A stretch of 64,000 nucleotides of DNA. Origin: Luidia sarsii (lineage: Eukaryota > Echinodermata > Asteroidea > Paxillosida > Luidiidae). Shown piece by piece: positions 46,142 to 59,500 of this stretch. The DNA is taken from positions 6,414,832-6,478,831 of the forward strand of contig OX465114.1 of assembly GCA_949987565.1 (NCBI GenBank), in the 5' to 3' direction. The position numbers and the translations under genes are program-made. The notes beneath the pieces are model-generated. The model was not told where the DNA came from. It worked only from the letters and a program-made list of their open reading frames with translations, and did no database searches. Every line of letters starts with the position of its first letter. Position 1 is the stretch's first letter.

Positions 46142-48734
46142 ATGAACGCGACCGAAGAGTGGAGCTGCTCCACGGTCAGCGGCGCCTCGGTGGCCCTGGG
46201 CGCGGCCCTGGCTGCCATCGCACTGCTCAACCTGGCCGGCAACCTGCTGACCATCGCCGCCTTCGCCAGCGACAGCTCGCTGAGGAAGCGGCCATCCAAC
46301 CTCCCCCTCCTCTCCCTGTCCGGCGGTGATCTGCTGGTCGGCGTCTCCATGCCCATCCGCGTCGGCGAGTCTGTCTGCGGGTGAGTTGGTGATTTTTGCT
46401 CGTATATAAGCCTATAATATGCCGTTATCGAATTCATCACTGAGTGTTTCAATGTTTAACTTTCTTGCTCTCTTGCAATGACCAGTTTCTGGGTTTTTTT
46501 TTTCCTGGGGCGCATATTCTGATAGAGGTTGAATTGTGACATTAGATAGATTGGTTGATCCATTTGTTGGTTGATTTTATTATTTGTTTGGAGGATTGGT
46601 TTGTCAATTTCGCTTGCCTGCTAGCTTGCTTGTCTGTCTGTCTGCCTCTATGTCTGTCTGCCTGTCTGCCTATCTGCCTGCCTGCTAGCCTGCTTGTCTG
46701 TCTATCTGATTATCTGTTTGTCTGCCTGCCTGCCTCCCTGCCTGCCTTGGTTTGTTAGTTTGTTTTCCCGCCTGTTTGTTTGCCTGTGTGTCTGTCTACC
46801 TGCCTAGACGCGCACTAGATGCGTACCTGTCAGCTTGTTTGCCTACATGTGTGCCTGGCTTTATGCTGGCCTGCATACCTACCTGCCTATTAGATGCACG
46901 CCTGAATGCCCGCGCCTACTACTGTACATTGCTTTCATTTTCATTTTGCGGGATTACTTCCTCTTTGCACACTCGAAAGCCAGTCTGATGTTACTGTAAC
47001 TGTCATTCTGTCGTTCCGAGACTTTGTGTCTGCAATATTATTATTATTGAACTACTTTTGTATTGGTTTGTTTTTCCTCTATTCACTGTGGTTTCCAGCG
47101 TGCATTTACGCGCTTCTTCTGTCCGAGTAAAAAACCTAATCTAGGGAAAAATAATTGTCTCCATAAAATGACGGACTTTCCACAGAGGAAGTGTAAGGTT
47201 GGGTCAAGGAGAATGGAAGAAAGGTCAATGAATATCCTCATGAGTCCCAACCAAAGCACAAAGTTGACGATACACTTTGACAGCTGCCACCATCGCATTA
47301 TAAAGGCTAAGGTACTTCTGAAAGAGTGCCAACAACTACCGGTCCTTCATTAGATGTAGCAATAATCATTACATCTGGTGACAGAAATAACATTGGATAC
47401 GAAAGCTTAATATGCCCTCTTTCAAACTAGTCTAGCCTTCACGCCATTTTCTCGAGCCACCATTCGTCAGTTAGACTGACGCGGCTGTTTTTATACATCT
47501 TCGGGATGTATCTTAGTAGCGAGATGCTTTACAGATTTGGAAGAAAAAAAACAGTGTCCGAGATCTGGACACTGATATACGAGCCCTGATGTAATCGATT
47601 TCTTCATTCCTCCTTGAGGATTTTTCTTTCTGCCATCCGTATCCTTTTGGCAGTATGCCATCCCATGTTTCGGCCCTTGTTATTAATAATTGAGACATGT
47701 ACTGCTATTATAGACCGACACGCCAGGTCTGAATATTAAAGAGGTTCTTCTCTTTTCGTCCGATGTAAAGGAAGTGGCTGTACGGCATGGAAATGTGTCA
47801 GGTGCACACCTTCTTCCTCGACATCGGGATCATCGTTGGCTTCCTGTCCATGTCGTCTATCGCCCTAGACCGCTATCTGCTCATCTCCCGGGAGTACCCC
47901 CGCTACTTGGCCCTGCAGACGCACCGCAACGCCACGCGCGGCATCGCCGCGGTCTGGGCCGTGGCCCTGGCCATAGCCGTGCTGGAGATCGTTCTCTGGA
48001 ACGCCGTGGACTGGCCGGACGCAGACGACCAAGGCCAGCGCTGCTACTCGCCGCCACGCAACAACCCGGCCTTCGCCCTGTCCGTTTTCGTGGCCACCTT
48101 CCTCGTGCCAATCGTGCTCATCGTGGGCCTGAGCCTCCGCTTCCTCGTGCTGCTGCGCCGCCGGCTGGCCAGGGCGCCCCACGGCAGCGCAGCGACCACA
48201 CAGGGAGCCGGTGTCAGCAGCTCCAACCAGGAGGCCTCTTCGTCCCATCTGGAGACCGCCTCATCTTCGTCCCACCGGGACACCGCCTTGACGGACGTCG
48301 GCAACAGCAAGACCAAGGTGTCCCATGAGAGCCTGGCCCGGAAAATTCAGCACTCCGAGGTCGGTGGAGCCAATGGCGGCCCCGGCGGGGATGCCGCTCC
48401 AGCCTCCCCGTCCACGGCGCGCCGAGAGAAGATGAGGCGCCGCTACGTCCGGCCGGCCGTCATCATGGCCTCCCTGGTCACCGCCTTCCTCATCTGCACC
48501 CTGCCGTACATGCTCTACATCTCGCTGGCCATCCGCATCTGCCCGGCCTGCGACAACAAGATGGTGCGCTTCCACCTCACCAACGTCCTCTTCATCAACT
48601 CAAGCGTCAACCCATTCCTGTACGCCGCCACGCACCCGAAGATACGGGCCTTCCACATCCGGTTCTTCCGTGCCACTCTCGGTCGACTCTCCCTTCTGAG
48701 ACGCAAGTCCGTAATTACCGGACTCCATCGGTAG
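46142..48734 (+). CDS. rhodopsin-like (class A) G-protein-coupled receptor, copy 2
   Basis: Exons 46142-46380 and 47771-48734 join at GG|G (phase 2) to give 400 residues. Donor GG|GTGAGT, acceptor TGTAAAG|. Landmarks: N-glycosylation sequon NATE at the N-terminus, N34 (TM1), D63 in SGGDLL (TM2), C89 (TM3), D113-R114-Y115, cysteine in QRCYSPP (ECL2), P325 (TM6) and NPFLY at 360-364 (TM7). TM6 has CTLP instead of CWxP. ICL3 is long and Ser-rich. It aligns throughout with the receptor at 21-23 kb (shared LDRYLLISR-YPRYL, SLRFLVLLRRRL, NPFLYAATHPKIR) and has the same intron position and phase, so the pair is a tandem duplication. Ligand unknown. The intron (1.39 kb) holds a CTGC/CTGT microsatellite. 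Confidence 0.9.
46600..46880. repeat. (CTGCCTGT)n-rich microsatellite
   Basis: TCTG/CCTG tetranucleotide repeats in the intron of GPCR copy 2. Open frames (Leu/Cys/Pro-rich) are artefacts. Confidence 0.85.
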
Positions 48735-49062
48735 CCTAGCGTGGGAAGCTTCACCGTGCTCAAGAGCTATCAAGGCTATTGGTAGTTCTTGCATACTTCA
48801 GCGACCTCCCGAACACACATGATAGGCAACATAGTGGTTGGCAACCAGCAGTCTCCTCCCGACGGACAGAGCACAAACATCCAAAAACGTTGACAGCCAT
48901 GCTCATCCAAGAGAGAGCATTTACTGTTAGGGTGCCACCGAGAACATCCCGCCCTAGAACTCGATTGGAACTCACGAACTTACCGTACCGGTATAGAACG
49001 CTCATTAAAGCATCGGAAGTGAGGAACCCAGATATCCCAGCACTGTGCACATCATTCCCAGC

Positions 49063-49675
49063 TCAGCATGGTCTGATTATCTGATGCTTAAGACACTTTG
49101 CCCATCGCAGCATGGTCTGATTACCTGATGCTTCAGACACTTGGCCCAGCTCAGCATGGTCTGATTATCTGATGCTTAAGACACTTCGCCCAGTTCAGCA
49201 CATAGTCTGATTACCTGATGCTTAAGACACTTCGCCCAGCGTAGCATGGTCTGATTACCTGATGCTTAAGACACTTCGCCCAGTTCAGCACAGTCTGATT
49301 ACCTGATGCTTAAGACACTTCGCCCAGCGTATAGCATGGTCTGATTACCTGACGCTTAAGACACTTCGCCCAGCGTAGCATGGTCTGATTAGCTGATGCT
49401 TAAGACACTTCGCCCAGTTCAGCACATAGTCTGATTACCTGATGCTTAAGACACTTCGCCCAGCGTAGCATGGTCTGATTAGCTGATGCTTAAGACACTT
49501 CGCCCAGTTCAGCACATAGTCTGATTACCTGATGCTTAAGACACTTCGCCCAGCGTAGCATGGTCTGATTACCTGATGCTTAAGACACTTCGCCCAGTTC
49601 AGCACATAGTCTGATTACCTGATGCTTAAGACACTTCACCCAGCTCAGCATGGTCTGATTACCTGACGCTACAGA
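49063..49675. repeat. 44/46-bp alternating satellite, about 13 monomers
   Basis: Monomers share GTCTGATTACCTGATGCTTA and AGACACTTCGCCCAG. They alternate between an AGCATG type (followed by GCGT) and a CAGCACATA type (preceded by GTT), giving a dimeric higher-order unit of about 90 bp in the middle. It begins about 330 bases after the GPCR2 stop. Confidence 0.95.
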
Positions 49676-51090
49676 ATACAGGCTTGGCTAAGTGATACTT
49701 TATCATAACTATTATGTATGTGTTTACAAAATTGTATATCATACTATATTATTTGAACGCAACAAATCACCTTAATGTAAATCTCCCTCTCTAACCCATC
49801 TCTCTCACCATCTCCCGCTCTCTCTCCCTCTCCCGCTCTCCCCCTCTCGCTCCTCTCCCTCTCTCTCGCACTCTCTCCCTCTCTCGCTACCTCTCGTTTT
49901 CCATCAAAATAAAATATGAATCCCCACACAGGAATTGGACAATAAGGCTAAAGGTTATTGTTACGGCTCAAAGTCTGACATGGAATACGTAGATCATAAT
50001 TATTGCTTCAAAGTAATGAAAGAGAAAGCACAAGGTGCGTAATGGATAGTCTCTGATAAGCATCTCAGTAACACTATGCTATGGTAGGTATTATATAACA
50101 GAATATGGATATTACATTATTGCTGTACAGGTATTATATTAGTGTTGAGTGGGTATTATATTAGTACATGTATATATGACATTAGGCCTCAGGGTAAAAG
50201 GCGTAATAGCTCAAAGTCAATTATTGAATATAATTCAGACATGTACATGTATGTAAAAGATATCGATACACAATGACAAAGTAGTTATATGTATCTAAAG
50301 TAAAATGAAATCTCATCTATGGTCCTACCTCCGTTATTGGTAAATGGGTTTTTCATTTTTGAACTCCACTCATGTCAATACCTTTCATGGATATTAAAGA
50401 TCGCTCATTTCAAGAACCATCAGTCGAAATTTGGTTCATCCTTCCTTTGATCGCACTGTACCTGCACATTACAGTTGATTGCATGGCAGATAGAAACAAA
50501 TGCGTGGGAATTCTCCTTCGCAAAGTTACCGTGTAAATAACCACACGGTATTTCTGTCCGGTAAGCTAATGCCTCATTTATTTATTTATTTATTTTTTTT
50601 TTTTTTTAATTTTGCTTGTAATTCATCCGTTCACGTAAGTGGTAAATGATTCGTCACTGCGAATAATAAAACTGAACCAAAGGTCATTGATCCTATAAAG
50701 TCCGTCTAGCGCAGCAGCCAACCAATCAACGACGCGCTGTCAGAAGGGGTGAACAGTTGACCTAAGCGTTAGTGCGCACGTAGGCAGGCTAACGTGTACA
50801 GACACCGTGATGACGGGTGCTGCACATTTGCATGCATATGTCCCAAGCACTGGGATGAACGCTTTGGGAAAGACACCACGCCCAAAACACGTTTAAAACA
50901 AGGATATCTTATGATTTCTGGTGAGGGAAAAGCGATGACTAGCGGCTTGACATTTTTGCAGTATTACAGGCTTCGAACAGCCAATCGTCAAATTGCAAAG
51001 GTATACTGTGTATGACTCCCTAACCCATGGCTCCACTGTACACGGGCAACAGTAGATGTATTGTACAGTAGGCCATATGGAGTAGTACAT
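49676..51090. other. intergenic stretch
   Basis: A CT-rich microsatellite lies at 49783-49890, and ATTT repeats plus a T run at 50578-50610. No gene supported. Confidence 0.4.
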
Positions 51091-51099
51091 ATAAATGAT

Positions 51100-51200
51100 A
51101 ACGTTTGACTGGACCGGGACTTGAACCAGACATACAGGCATAACGTACCGGCGCTCTTACCACCTGAGCTATATCCAGCCTTAGATGGCGGTCATCCAAG
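51100..51200 (-). repeat. SINE-A copy, partial
   Basis: GACTGGACCGGGACTTGAAC and CTCTTACCACCTGAGC on the plus strand are the reverse of box B and box A. The neighbouring TTAGATGGCGGTC matches the head-body junction. Confidence 0.75.
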
Positions 51201-51344
51201 TATAATTTCATCGTCGATTTTTTTTTTTCAAAACTGACCAACAAACATTGCAGTCAGTTTTCCTTTACTAATATAATTATGTCAAAATACTAAGGCCTAT
51301 GTTAAAAGCTGCATCACCTTTATGTGATCCCCGAACTGCTGTAG

Positions 51345-51545
51345 CCTGGTGATTCGCGTTTCAATGGAAACGGGGACGTGATTACTAAATGCTTCTGACT
51401 TCCCCCACAAGGCACAGATGGTTGACAAATTGGGAGGGCCACCACCTAAGGGATTGATAACTCAGGTGGCCAGAGCGTAGGTAAGTTAGGTCAGAGGTAT
51501 CGGTTAAACTCTCGGTCATCTGTCCTTTTTTTTCCGCCAAAATCT
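51345..51545 (+). repeat. SINE-A copy
   Basis: AAATGCTTCTGACTTCCCCC head, then GGCCACCACCTAAGGGATTG and AACTCAGGTGGCCAGAGCG, with a degraded box B. Divergent from the other copies. Confidence 0.65.
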
Positions 51546-52424
51546 AATCAATGTCAATGTTTCGACAAAAGGGCGACAAAACATTTCGACAAAAGGGCGA
51601 GTGCAATGTAGAAACAAAACAAAAAAGACCAAATATTTAACACAGATCATTTACCGACTTTATTTCTCTCAAAGCCAAAATGGTCCCACAACCGTACGCA
51701 ATACTTACAGCGTATCGGGGTTCCCACATGATATGCTTGTGTTCTACAAATCTGCTTCTCTCAAATCTTAAGGGCCGGGCAACTCAATCCCGGCAGAGCC
51801 TTTGTCAAAGGCTGATCTTTCATCTTTCCCTCATTGCGACTTCATTTTGCCTTGAAGAACAAATCTCAAAAAGGTAGAGGTATTAGACATTTCAATCCAA
51901 GCAGGACCGGGTCTTGCAAAGGGTCGTCCAAGGATGGAAGGATAGAAACGTACAATGCTGCGGTTTGTTACGTATGTAAGTAAGCGGGGTTTGTATTACT
52001 TAAAAAATGATTCTAGTGATTCTAGTAGCGCTGTTGACTAAGGTTTGATGGCAAAAATGGGTCCTGCTAATCCTGTGCGGCCTATTTCAACCGATGTCAT
52101 TGGATTAGGGACATACAGTTTACGGTCACGCGAAGATGGCACATCCCACGTTTTCGTGGTTTCATCAGTTTCGTGGTTTCATGTAGAGCAGGATCCCAGC
52201 AGGACCTTTCACAAGGGCAGAATAGTGTCACCCCTACGTGATGACAGAAACATAACAAGCAGCTACATGTATTATATGATACAGGTAAAGGATGTCCCAT
52301 GGTATCATTATAGAATAGCCTTAGGCGTGTGCCTTATTAGTGCATTCACAAGGCCACATAATGGGGATAATCAGTTCCTTTCCTCGCCGCATTACAAACT
52401 TTCCCCGGCTCAAAAGAGAGCAAG

Positions 52425-52555
52425 GAACCGAGTAGCCGCTGGCTGGGCCGAAGGTTTCCCAGCTTCTTATCCGAGTGGGATTCGAACCAGCAAACTTCTG
52501 CTGTTTGCAGACGAAAGCCCTACACGTTCGACCGCGGCGCCCCCTATAGCATAGT
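52425..52555 (-). repeat. third tRNA-derived SINE-like unit
   Basis: The minus strand reads GGCGCCGCGGTCGAACGTGT as a box-A-like region and TGGTTCGAATCCCACTCGG as box B, with an extra-long middle. It lies inside an open frame that is not a credible protein. Confidence 0.55.
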
Positions 52556-53099
52556 GTAACGCTGTAAATTTGAACTGTCAGTGCCAGAGGTTCTAGCCAA
52601 GAGTCAAGAGTACTGTTTTACACAGACCACAAGCCAACAAAGCGTTCGAGTTCAACGAAAGTGAAAGTGAAAGATGCATGGCTTCTTCCTCACGTATTCC
52701 CTGCAAATGTTTCCATTTCGGAAGTGTGTAACAAAATCGGCCATTGACAAACTTCTCAATGAGGAAACAAGATCTTGACAGGCTGTTTTGAAATGATGCC
52801 GGAAAAGAAGTTCCCAATAACATGTGTGTGGACAAAACAAGTCAGGTATTGGAGTCCAGATAAGTTTCCTTCTTCCTGTGTATAGGTAAACCCCCATCTG
52901 CGTTCAAAGTAAAAGTAGGTTATCTCAATGTTGTGGGCGCTATCTAGGCCACACGACTGCATGAAAACATTGCAGTTTGCTTTGACCTCGGCTGATGGTT
53001 TTAAACGGCAGGATCAAACAGAGGGACTGGGAAGTGGGAACATACATTATACAATGAGGACTGGCCATACTTGGCTCATAATTAAGAACTGTATGTATG

Positions 53100-53345
53100 C
53101 TCAGCACTTGACTGATGTAAAGAAACACGGGCAGCTCAGGCAGGATTCGTATCTCCGACTTCTGCAGCTTTCAAGTTCAGACGTTTTGGCCAGAAGGCCA
53201 GTGAAGGTCGTGCGTTGGATTTAAAATCTGACCAGCGCCAATTATATACTGTGCTGCATCGTCGCCGAGAATGTAATTGAATGAGGGTTTGCCTTACTGG
53301 AAGTATAATCAGAACTGCATGCTCAGTGCATTAACCGATTGCCTG
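53100..53345 (-). repeat. SINE-B copy, degraded
   Basis: GGGCAGCTCAGGCAGGATTC on the plus strand matches the reverse of the SINE-B box B region. A second tail follows at 53275-53345 (GAGGGTTTGCC, TGCTCAGTGCATTAACC), as in the dimeric copy at 31.2 kb. Confidence 0.65.
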
Positions 53346-53549
53346 CTGAAAAAAATAATAATACAGGGAGCAAATTAGTGACTTTCAGTCATCTTGGGAA
53401 GATGATCCCTTGGTGATCCCCCAACTGCAGCGGTGTCAGTACCGGTAGTTCTGTTTGGAAGGATGACTAAGAACTATCAACACCAGATCCCCTTTTCGCA
53501 CACTTGCAAGCGGGCCAGGTTCAGGGCCTAACTATGCCCTGCCTGGGGC

Positions 53550-56500
53550 TCAGGTGTACAGGCTGCCCATCAGTGCTCTCCTCTCCACCAGCTTCTGTAG
53601 GACGGCATCGCCGTTGGGGTTGTCCTAGGAAGAAACCGGAAGACCCGAGAGTCAAACATGGGGCAGTCTGGAGAAGAAGGCCAGGGTGACAGGGAGGGAC
53701 TCCCGAGGTGGTGGTGCATCAAACAGAACAGTTCCTGACCAGGAGAGGAACAGTCTAGCCACTGCCCTTTGGTCAGGTCATGGTACCGTAGTTCCTACTA
53801 TAGAGTCCATTCACTGTCAGATGAGTTTCCAGTATATTCATAATACCAGCCTGTAACAATGTACTATCATTCATGTGGTCATTTCGTATTCAGATGCCAC
53901 TTGTGACTGACAGACAACGACGCCTATGCTCAATTTCAACAAACTCACCGCAACTTGATATCAATCACAAGATAATGATTGATGCACAGAAACCGTACGC
54001 CCTATCACACTTAACCATGACTTGCGCATCGCAAGTTGAGTTACCGTACAATGAATCGTAAATTCTGTGTGAAATCCACCCATATCAGGCCAGCTGTGGG
54101 TGGGCTGGTGGAGGAGGCGTGCCAATAGCACTTAATGAGGCCAAGGATGAACTGAGTGAGAAAGCCTTTGTGAGCAATGCAGTTTCTTATTATTCACAGG
54201 ACATAATGGTCAAGTGTACATTACTCTAGTCAGATCTCATATTGACTACCAGTCAATAATGCACTCATCATCTCATGGTTGTAGATTACACAGACTGTAC
54301 AGGGTAGCATTTGAGCGGATATGCTGTATCTGGTTGTAAGACACGAGTTTCCTTCTTCAAGGCCAAAGGTCCCAACCATGGAGGAGGACTAATGGAATGT
54401 CATGAGAGTGATGTGGATAGAAAATGCTGCCCAATACAATTTCATCACAGACAAACAATTTCTATCAAGAGGAAGCTAATGCATTAGCATCCTGTATCCC
54501 ATTCGCTGGAAGCACATGTAGATCCTACTCTGTCAACAAGGGAAATGTAATCTCCATGGACTTTCTTCATGTGCCTTTACAGAATATAATATAAGTGTGA
54601 GTGCATGTTCTGTATAATGCACAGACTAAGTGTCTTTACTTTACCAGGGAAGTTTAACCGACTCGGCAAAAGAACACATCCAGCCTATGACATTGCAGAG
54701 AGGCTCCCATGTGGGCTATGGGCTGTCAGGGAAGCGTCCAAGAAACTGCCTCGTGATCGCAGCCCAGACTCGACAATTGTACTTCATGCCTTCGAATCAA
54801 GCTAGGTGTTTCTTTTCGCCTGAAATCTGTAGCAAGCTCCAATTGCGCCACTTTTTCCCTTCAGGGTTCTGTTGTTTGGTCTTTTTGCCCCAACTGCAAT
54901 CACCTGCCAAGGTTCAATGACGTAAGCGTCATTTTCCTCTCCCAGAAGTTGATTTTATTTCGCGCTCTATCAATGTCGTTTTGTAACCTCAAAGGTCACG
55001 TGCAGCACCCTCATGATCTTGGTCACTTTTAAAACCATTGTCTCTGTAAAATTGACCAACTCAAAGAGTCCAAGTGGGAACAATGGTAAGATTTAACAAT
55101 CTTCTTGGTCGAATTGACCAACTCAAAGAGTCCAAGTGGGAACGATGGCAAGATTTAACCATCTTCCCAGTCAAATTTTAGTCCAGTGGAAACGCCGAAT
55201 AAGAGTGCCTCTACTGTAGAATGATGTAGCTGACAGTGTGCATACTGTACCTTCAAGTCTAAGGCCAACAGGTTTCTTAGGTCTTGTTGACGGTTTCAAC
55301 TTTTACTTTTTCTTTCATTCTCTGTTTTCTGCTGTCTCATTGACACATTAGGGTTGTTGGGGTTGCCTTGGGGCAACTTATAGCACTCTTCCAACACTAC
55401 CTACATGTAATTCGTCTTAATAATAACAGTCAGAGTGCCTCTACTGTGGAATGATAAAAGTGTGCTTCCACTATACAATGACAAGAGTAAGAGTGCCTCT
55501 ACTGTAGAATGCAAAAAGTAAGACTAGGAGTCTAAAAGTGCCTCTATTTTTGTCGAATGCAAAGTGTGCATCTACTGTAGAATAAGAGTGTCTACGGTAG
55601 AATAATACGAGTAAGAGTGCCTCTAGTGTAGAATGATAATAGTAAGAGTGCCTCTACCGTAGAATAAGAGTGCCTCTAGTGTAGAATGATAAGAGTAAGA
55701 GTGTCTAAGGTAGAATGATAGGAGTAAGAGTGCCTCTACCATAGTATAAGAGTGCCTCTACTGTAGAATGATAAGAGTAAGAGTGTCTAAGGTAGAATGA
55801 TAGGAGTAAAAGTGCCTCTACCGTAAAATAAGAGTGCCTCTACTATAGAATGATAAGAGTAAGAGTGTCTAAGGTAGAATGATAGGAGTAAAAGTGCCTC
55901 TACCGTACAATAAGAGTGCCTCTACTGTAGAATAACAGTAAGAGCGTCTAAGGTAGAATGATAGGAGTAAGAGTGCCTCTTCCGTAGAATAAGAGTGCCT
56001 CTACTGTAGAATGATAAGAGTAAGAGTGTCTAAGGTAGAATGATAGGAGTAAGAGAGCCTCTACCATAGAATAAGAGTGCCTCTACTGTAGAATGATAAG
56101 AGTAAGAGTGTCTAAGGTAGAATGTTAGGAGTAAGAGTGCCTCTACCATAGTATAAGAGTGCCTCTACTGTAGAATGATAAGAGTAAGAGTGTCTAAGGT
56201 AGAATGATAGGAGTAAAAGTGCCTCTACCATAGAATAAGAGTGCCTCTACTGTAGAATGATAAGAGTAAGAGTGTCTAAGGTAGAATGATAGGAGTAAGA
56301 GTGCCTCTACCATAGAATAAGAGTGCCTCTACTGTAGAATGATAAGAGTAAGAGTGTCTAAGGTAGAATGATAGGAGTAAGAATGCCTCTACCGTAGAAT
56401 AAGAGTGCCTCTACTGTAGAATGATAAGAGTAAGAGTGTCTTAGGTAGAATGATAGGAGTAAGAGTGCCTCTACCGTACAATAAGAGTGCCGCTACTGTA

Positions 56501-59500
56501 GAATGATAAAAATTAACTTTGTCTAAGAATCAAGAATAAAAGTATCTTTACTGAGTTTACAGAGTTAGAGTGCTTCAACTGAAGTATACATTTGCCGCTC
56601 CCTGAATCAATACAATCTCCACTACTACGCAGCACCTCCATCAACACTCCTCTAACATTTACCTACAATGTACCTACAATCACTCACCTGCACAAAGTCC
56701 TTCAATGCGGTTCCACTGAGCAAAGGTGAGAACACTTTGATGTCATCTGTGTGCAGGAAAAGGCTGTCCAGATATCCGACGTAAACTTCGCAGCGAATAT
56801 TGTACACTTGGCAATGGCTCAGGACTGTGAACAAGTTTTGAAAGCATACAGTAATACAAAATTAGATACCTGGGATATACTGTAACACGATGTTTGCGTC
56901 AAGCAGAATGTAATTCAATGAGGTTTTGCCCTGCTAAACGTGATAAACACTTAATGATGTGCTTTGCCTGATACCTGACAGTGATGGAAATAGCTGGATT
57001 CGCATTGCAAAATGCGATACATTTTCCACGAAATGCGAGACAATTTAGAAAACGGTTCGCATTTTGTGCGAATCAAAAATCCATCGTAAGACCATCATGC
57101 GTTGAACGTACCGTACCCTTGCACTGTACGTGTACATGTACAGGTACAATGCACAGTACTGTACGGTACATGTACAGTACAGTACTGTACATGCAGTACA
57201 TGTACTGTACATTGATTGTACAATGTACACAACTGTACATGTACATGTTGATAGTGCAAGTGCAGCGGCGGCCAGACCCCCCATCGGCTTTTCATAAGCG
57301 GCTATAGTCACTTTCCGTAGATCCATATACACACAGGTTTTTCGACCGCCAAGCGCCTACCCTGTAAACATCGTCCAAATCTGTCGATTTTACCCTTAAA
57401 TTGAAGCCTGTATTCTCTTCTTTCTATCCATACCACTTTCAAAATTAATGACGAAGGGAATAATATTGAATTACGCGGAAACAACATTCGGAGACAAACG
57501 ATGAAAGTAGCGCACGACGTTAGCAAGGTTGGCAAGTCTAGGTATGGTTTCCGCCTCTAGGTAACGCCATAGCGACACTACAGGACCATTAGGGCCGAAA
57601 CCAGCCTACGCGCTGCAATGTGACATGACACAACACGTCTTTGCACACACTGTACATGTACATGTACATGTACATGTACATACATGTACATGTACAGTAC
57701 GTGTATACTGCACAGTGCACGTGCACAGCCGGCCGCATGGCTGCATACGATCACGCTGCGCTACTCAAGCCTGATCGGAACTTCCAGAAGTATAGCGAGA
57801 CGGTACGCTACAAAAAAGTACAATTTATTTTACTACCGAAACAAAACATGGATTGGGATAATAATGGGGTCCTTTCTTTATCATTGGAATTGTGTGGGTT
57901 TTTTTCTTGAGTTTTCTTTTCTTTTATTTTGTTTTCGATTGAAGAAAAATTTTTTTTACGGTTTCACCGAGTCGAGGGTCCAGCGATTTTTTCGGTTTTG
58001 ATTTTTCCCAAACCACCCAAGCCTAGGTGCACCTATCTTTCTACCCTTCGAAACAAAATTTGAATTTGAGGCGGCCAATTAAAATAACTATCAAGATTGT
58101 TGTTTTTCAGTAAACAATTAAGGAAGGCGACATGTAAAATAAAGGATAGGCCTTTTCATTGGCCTTTTGATGCCACAGACCTCGGTGCCCCGTGCAATTT
58201 TGATGTGATCTTTGCAGATCGCACGAGGAAAAAATCAAAGCGGTCAGAAATTATTCCAACGTTTTTGTTCTAGGAATCAGCAGGTACAGCCTGAAAAGAG
58301 ACAACTGCATCAAACATGGTGGGACAGCAATGCACCAGCATGCATCCCGTCTGTCAAGGAAAGAAATGATCTATGCACTGACTTATTGTTGCATTTATTT
58401 TTGCTAGTCATTTTTACCATATTGCTAATCAAATTACAATTTGATTAGCATTATTTGCTAATCAATTTTTTCCGCTTATTTCCATCACTGCCTGATGAAA
58501 AAAATTCAGGCAGCTCGGGCAGGATTCAATCTCTTTTCAAGTTACAGATTAACAATAAAGTTTTGCATCAGCAAATGTGAAAATATGGCCATTATCAAAG
58601 CAACATCAAACAATATCAGAAATACCAGATGTGTGGAAAAAGTTGTGCGAGAAGCAACTCATTTACGCACAATGCGCCACATACTGTATGTTAAAAATTT
58701 GAATTAATAGTCTTTAAATGAATCAAAACTTAACTTGCATAATGGATAACCCATCGGTGGTCGATTTCATCAAACTCATCATAACTCACCATCAATTGCA
58801 AGGCAATGGGAGATGTGCAGAAACCATAGGACGTATAAATACAGTGAAACCTCGGTATAACAAACATCCCGGGATCCATGAAAATTGTTTGGAATAGCAG
58901 TCGTTCGTTACCGCTGTTGCAGCCACACATTTTGTACACAAAAATCGGGAGCCACAGAGCATGTTTTTTTTCTAGCCGAATGTTCGGTATATCGGCATTC
59001 GTTATAGCGATGTTCCACTGTAATTACAATGGGCTATCCATTATAAGTTAAATTACAATGCATCATAAGGCTTTGTGAAATCCATCCTAAAAGTTGTGCT
59101 GGGCCGCACAGTTTCGGTGCATCACTCATCCTCATAAGTTACAATGAATTTGGTGAAATTGCCCACAGGTCCAGTACGATTCTACGGACCTGCTGTGCAA
59201 GCAGCAGATGCACGGCAACTCAACCTCACAGAGTTTGACATTCCCTCCCCCACCCTGATTTACCTGCAGCACTGAGACCCCGGACAATATTTGGTGGCTC
59301 CAGGGCCGGACAGGCGGCCTCGGCTTGCTGCCTCTTGGACCGGAGGCAACGGAGGAAGGGCGCGGCAATCTCCGAGGACGGCAGGTGGCTGCGGTACTCT
59401 GCCCTGGGGGCCGTATCCATGACAACGACCTGGCACTCGGTCACGTCGAGGTCGGCAAAGATCTGGAGACAAAGGAATGACTTCAAGTAATCAAGTAATG

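Larger units (their letters stand above)
56979..58490. mobile_element. 1512-bp DNA transposon inserted in SINE-B, 5-bp TSD
   Basis: Ends CAGTGATGGAAATA and TATTTCCATCACTG are inverted repeats. CCTGA is duplicated (56974-56978 and 58491-58495). The interior contains repeat R (57367-57870), TACATG runs and AT-rich DNA. It has no intact transposase. The ends resemble hAT-type CAGTG termini; the 5-bp duplication leaves the superfamily open. Located in PSMG1 intron 4. Confidence 0.75.

Noticed and set aside
52045..52554. 169-residue open frame
   Set aside because: It spans a hairpin-H remnant and a tRNA-like SINE; no domain and no splice logic.
58212..58448. 78-residue frame inside the 1.5-kb transposon as a transposase fragment
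   Set aside because: No recognisable transposase motif; too short to support.
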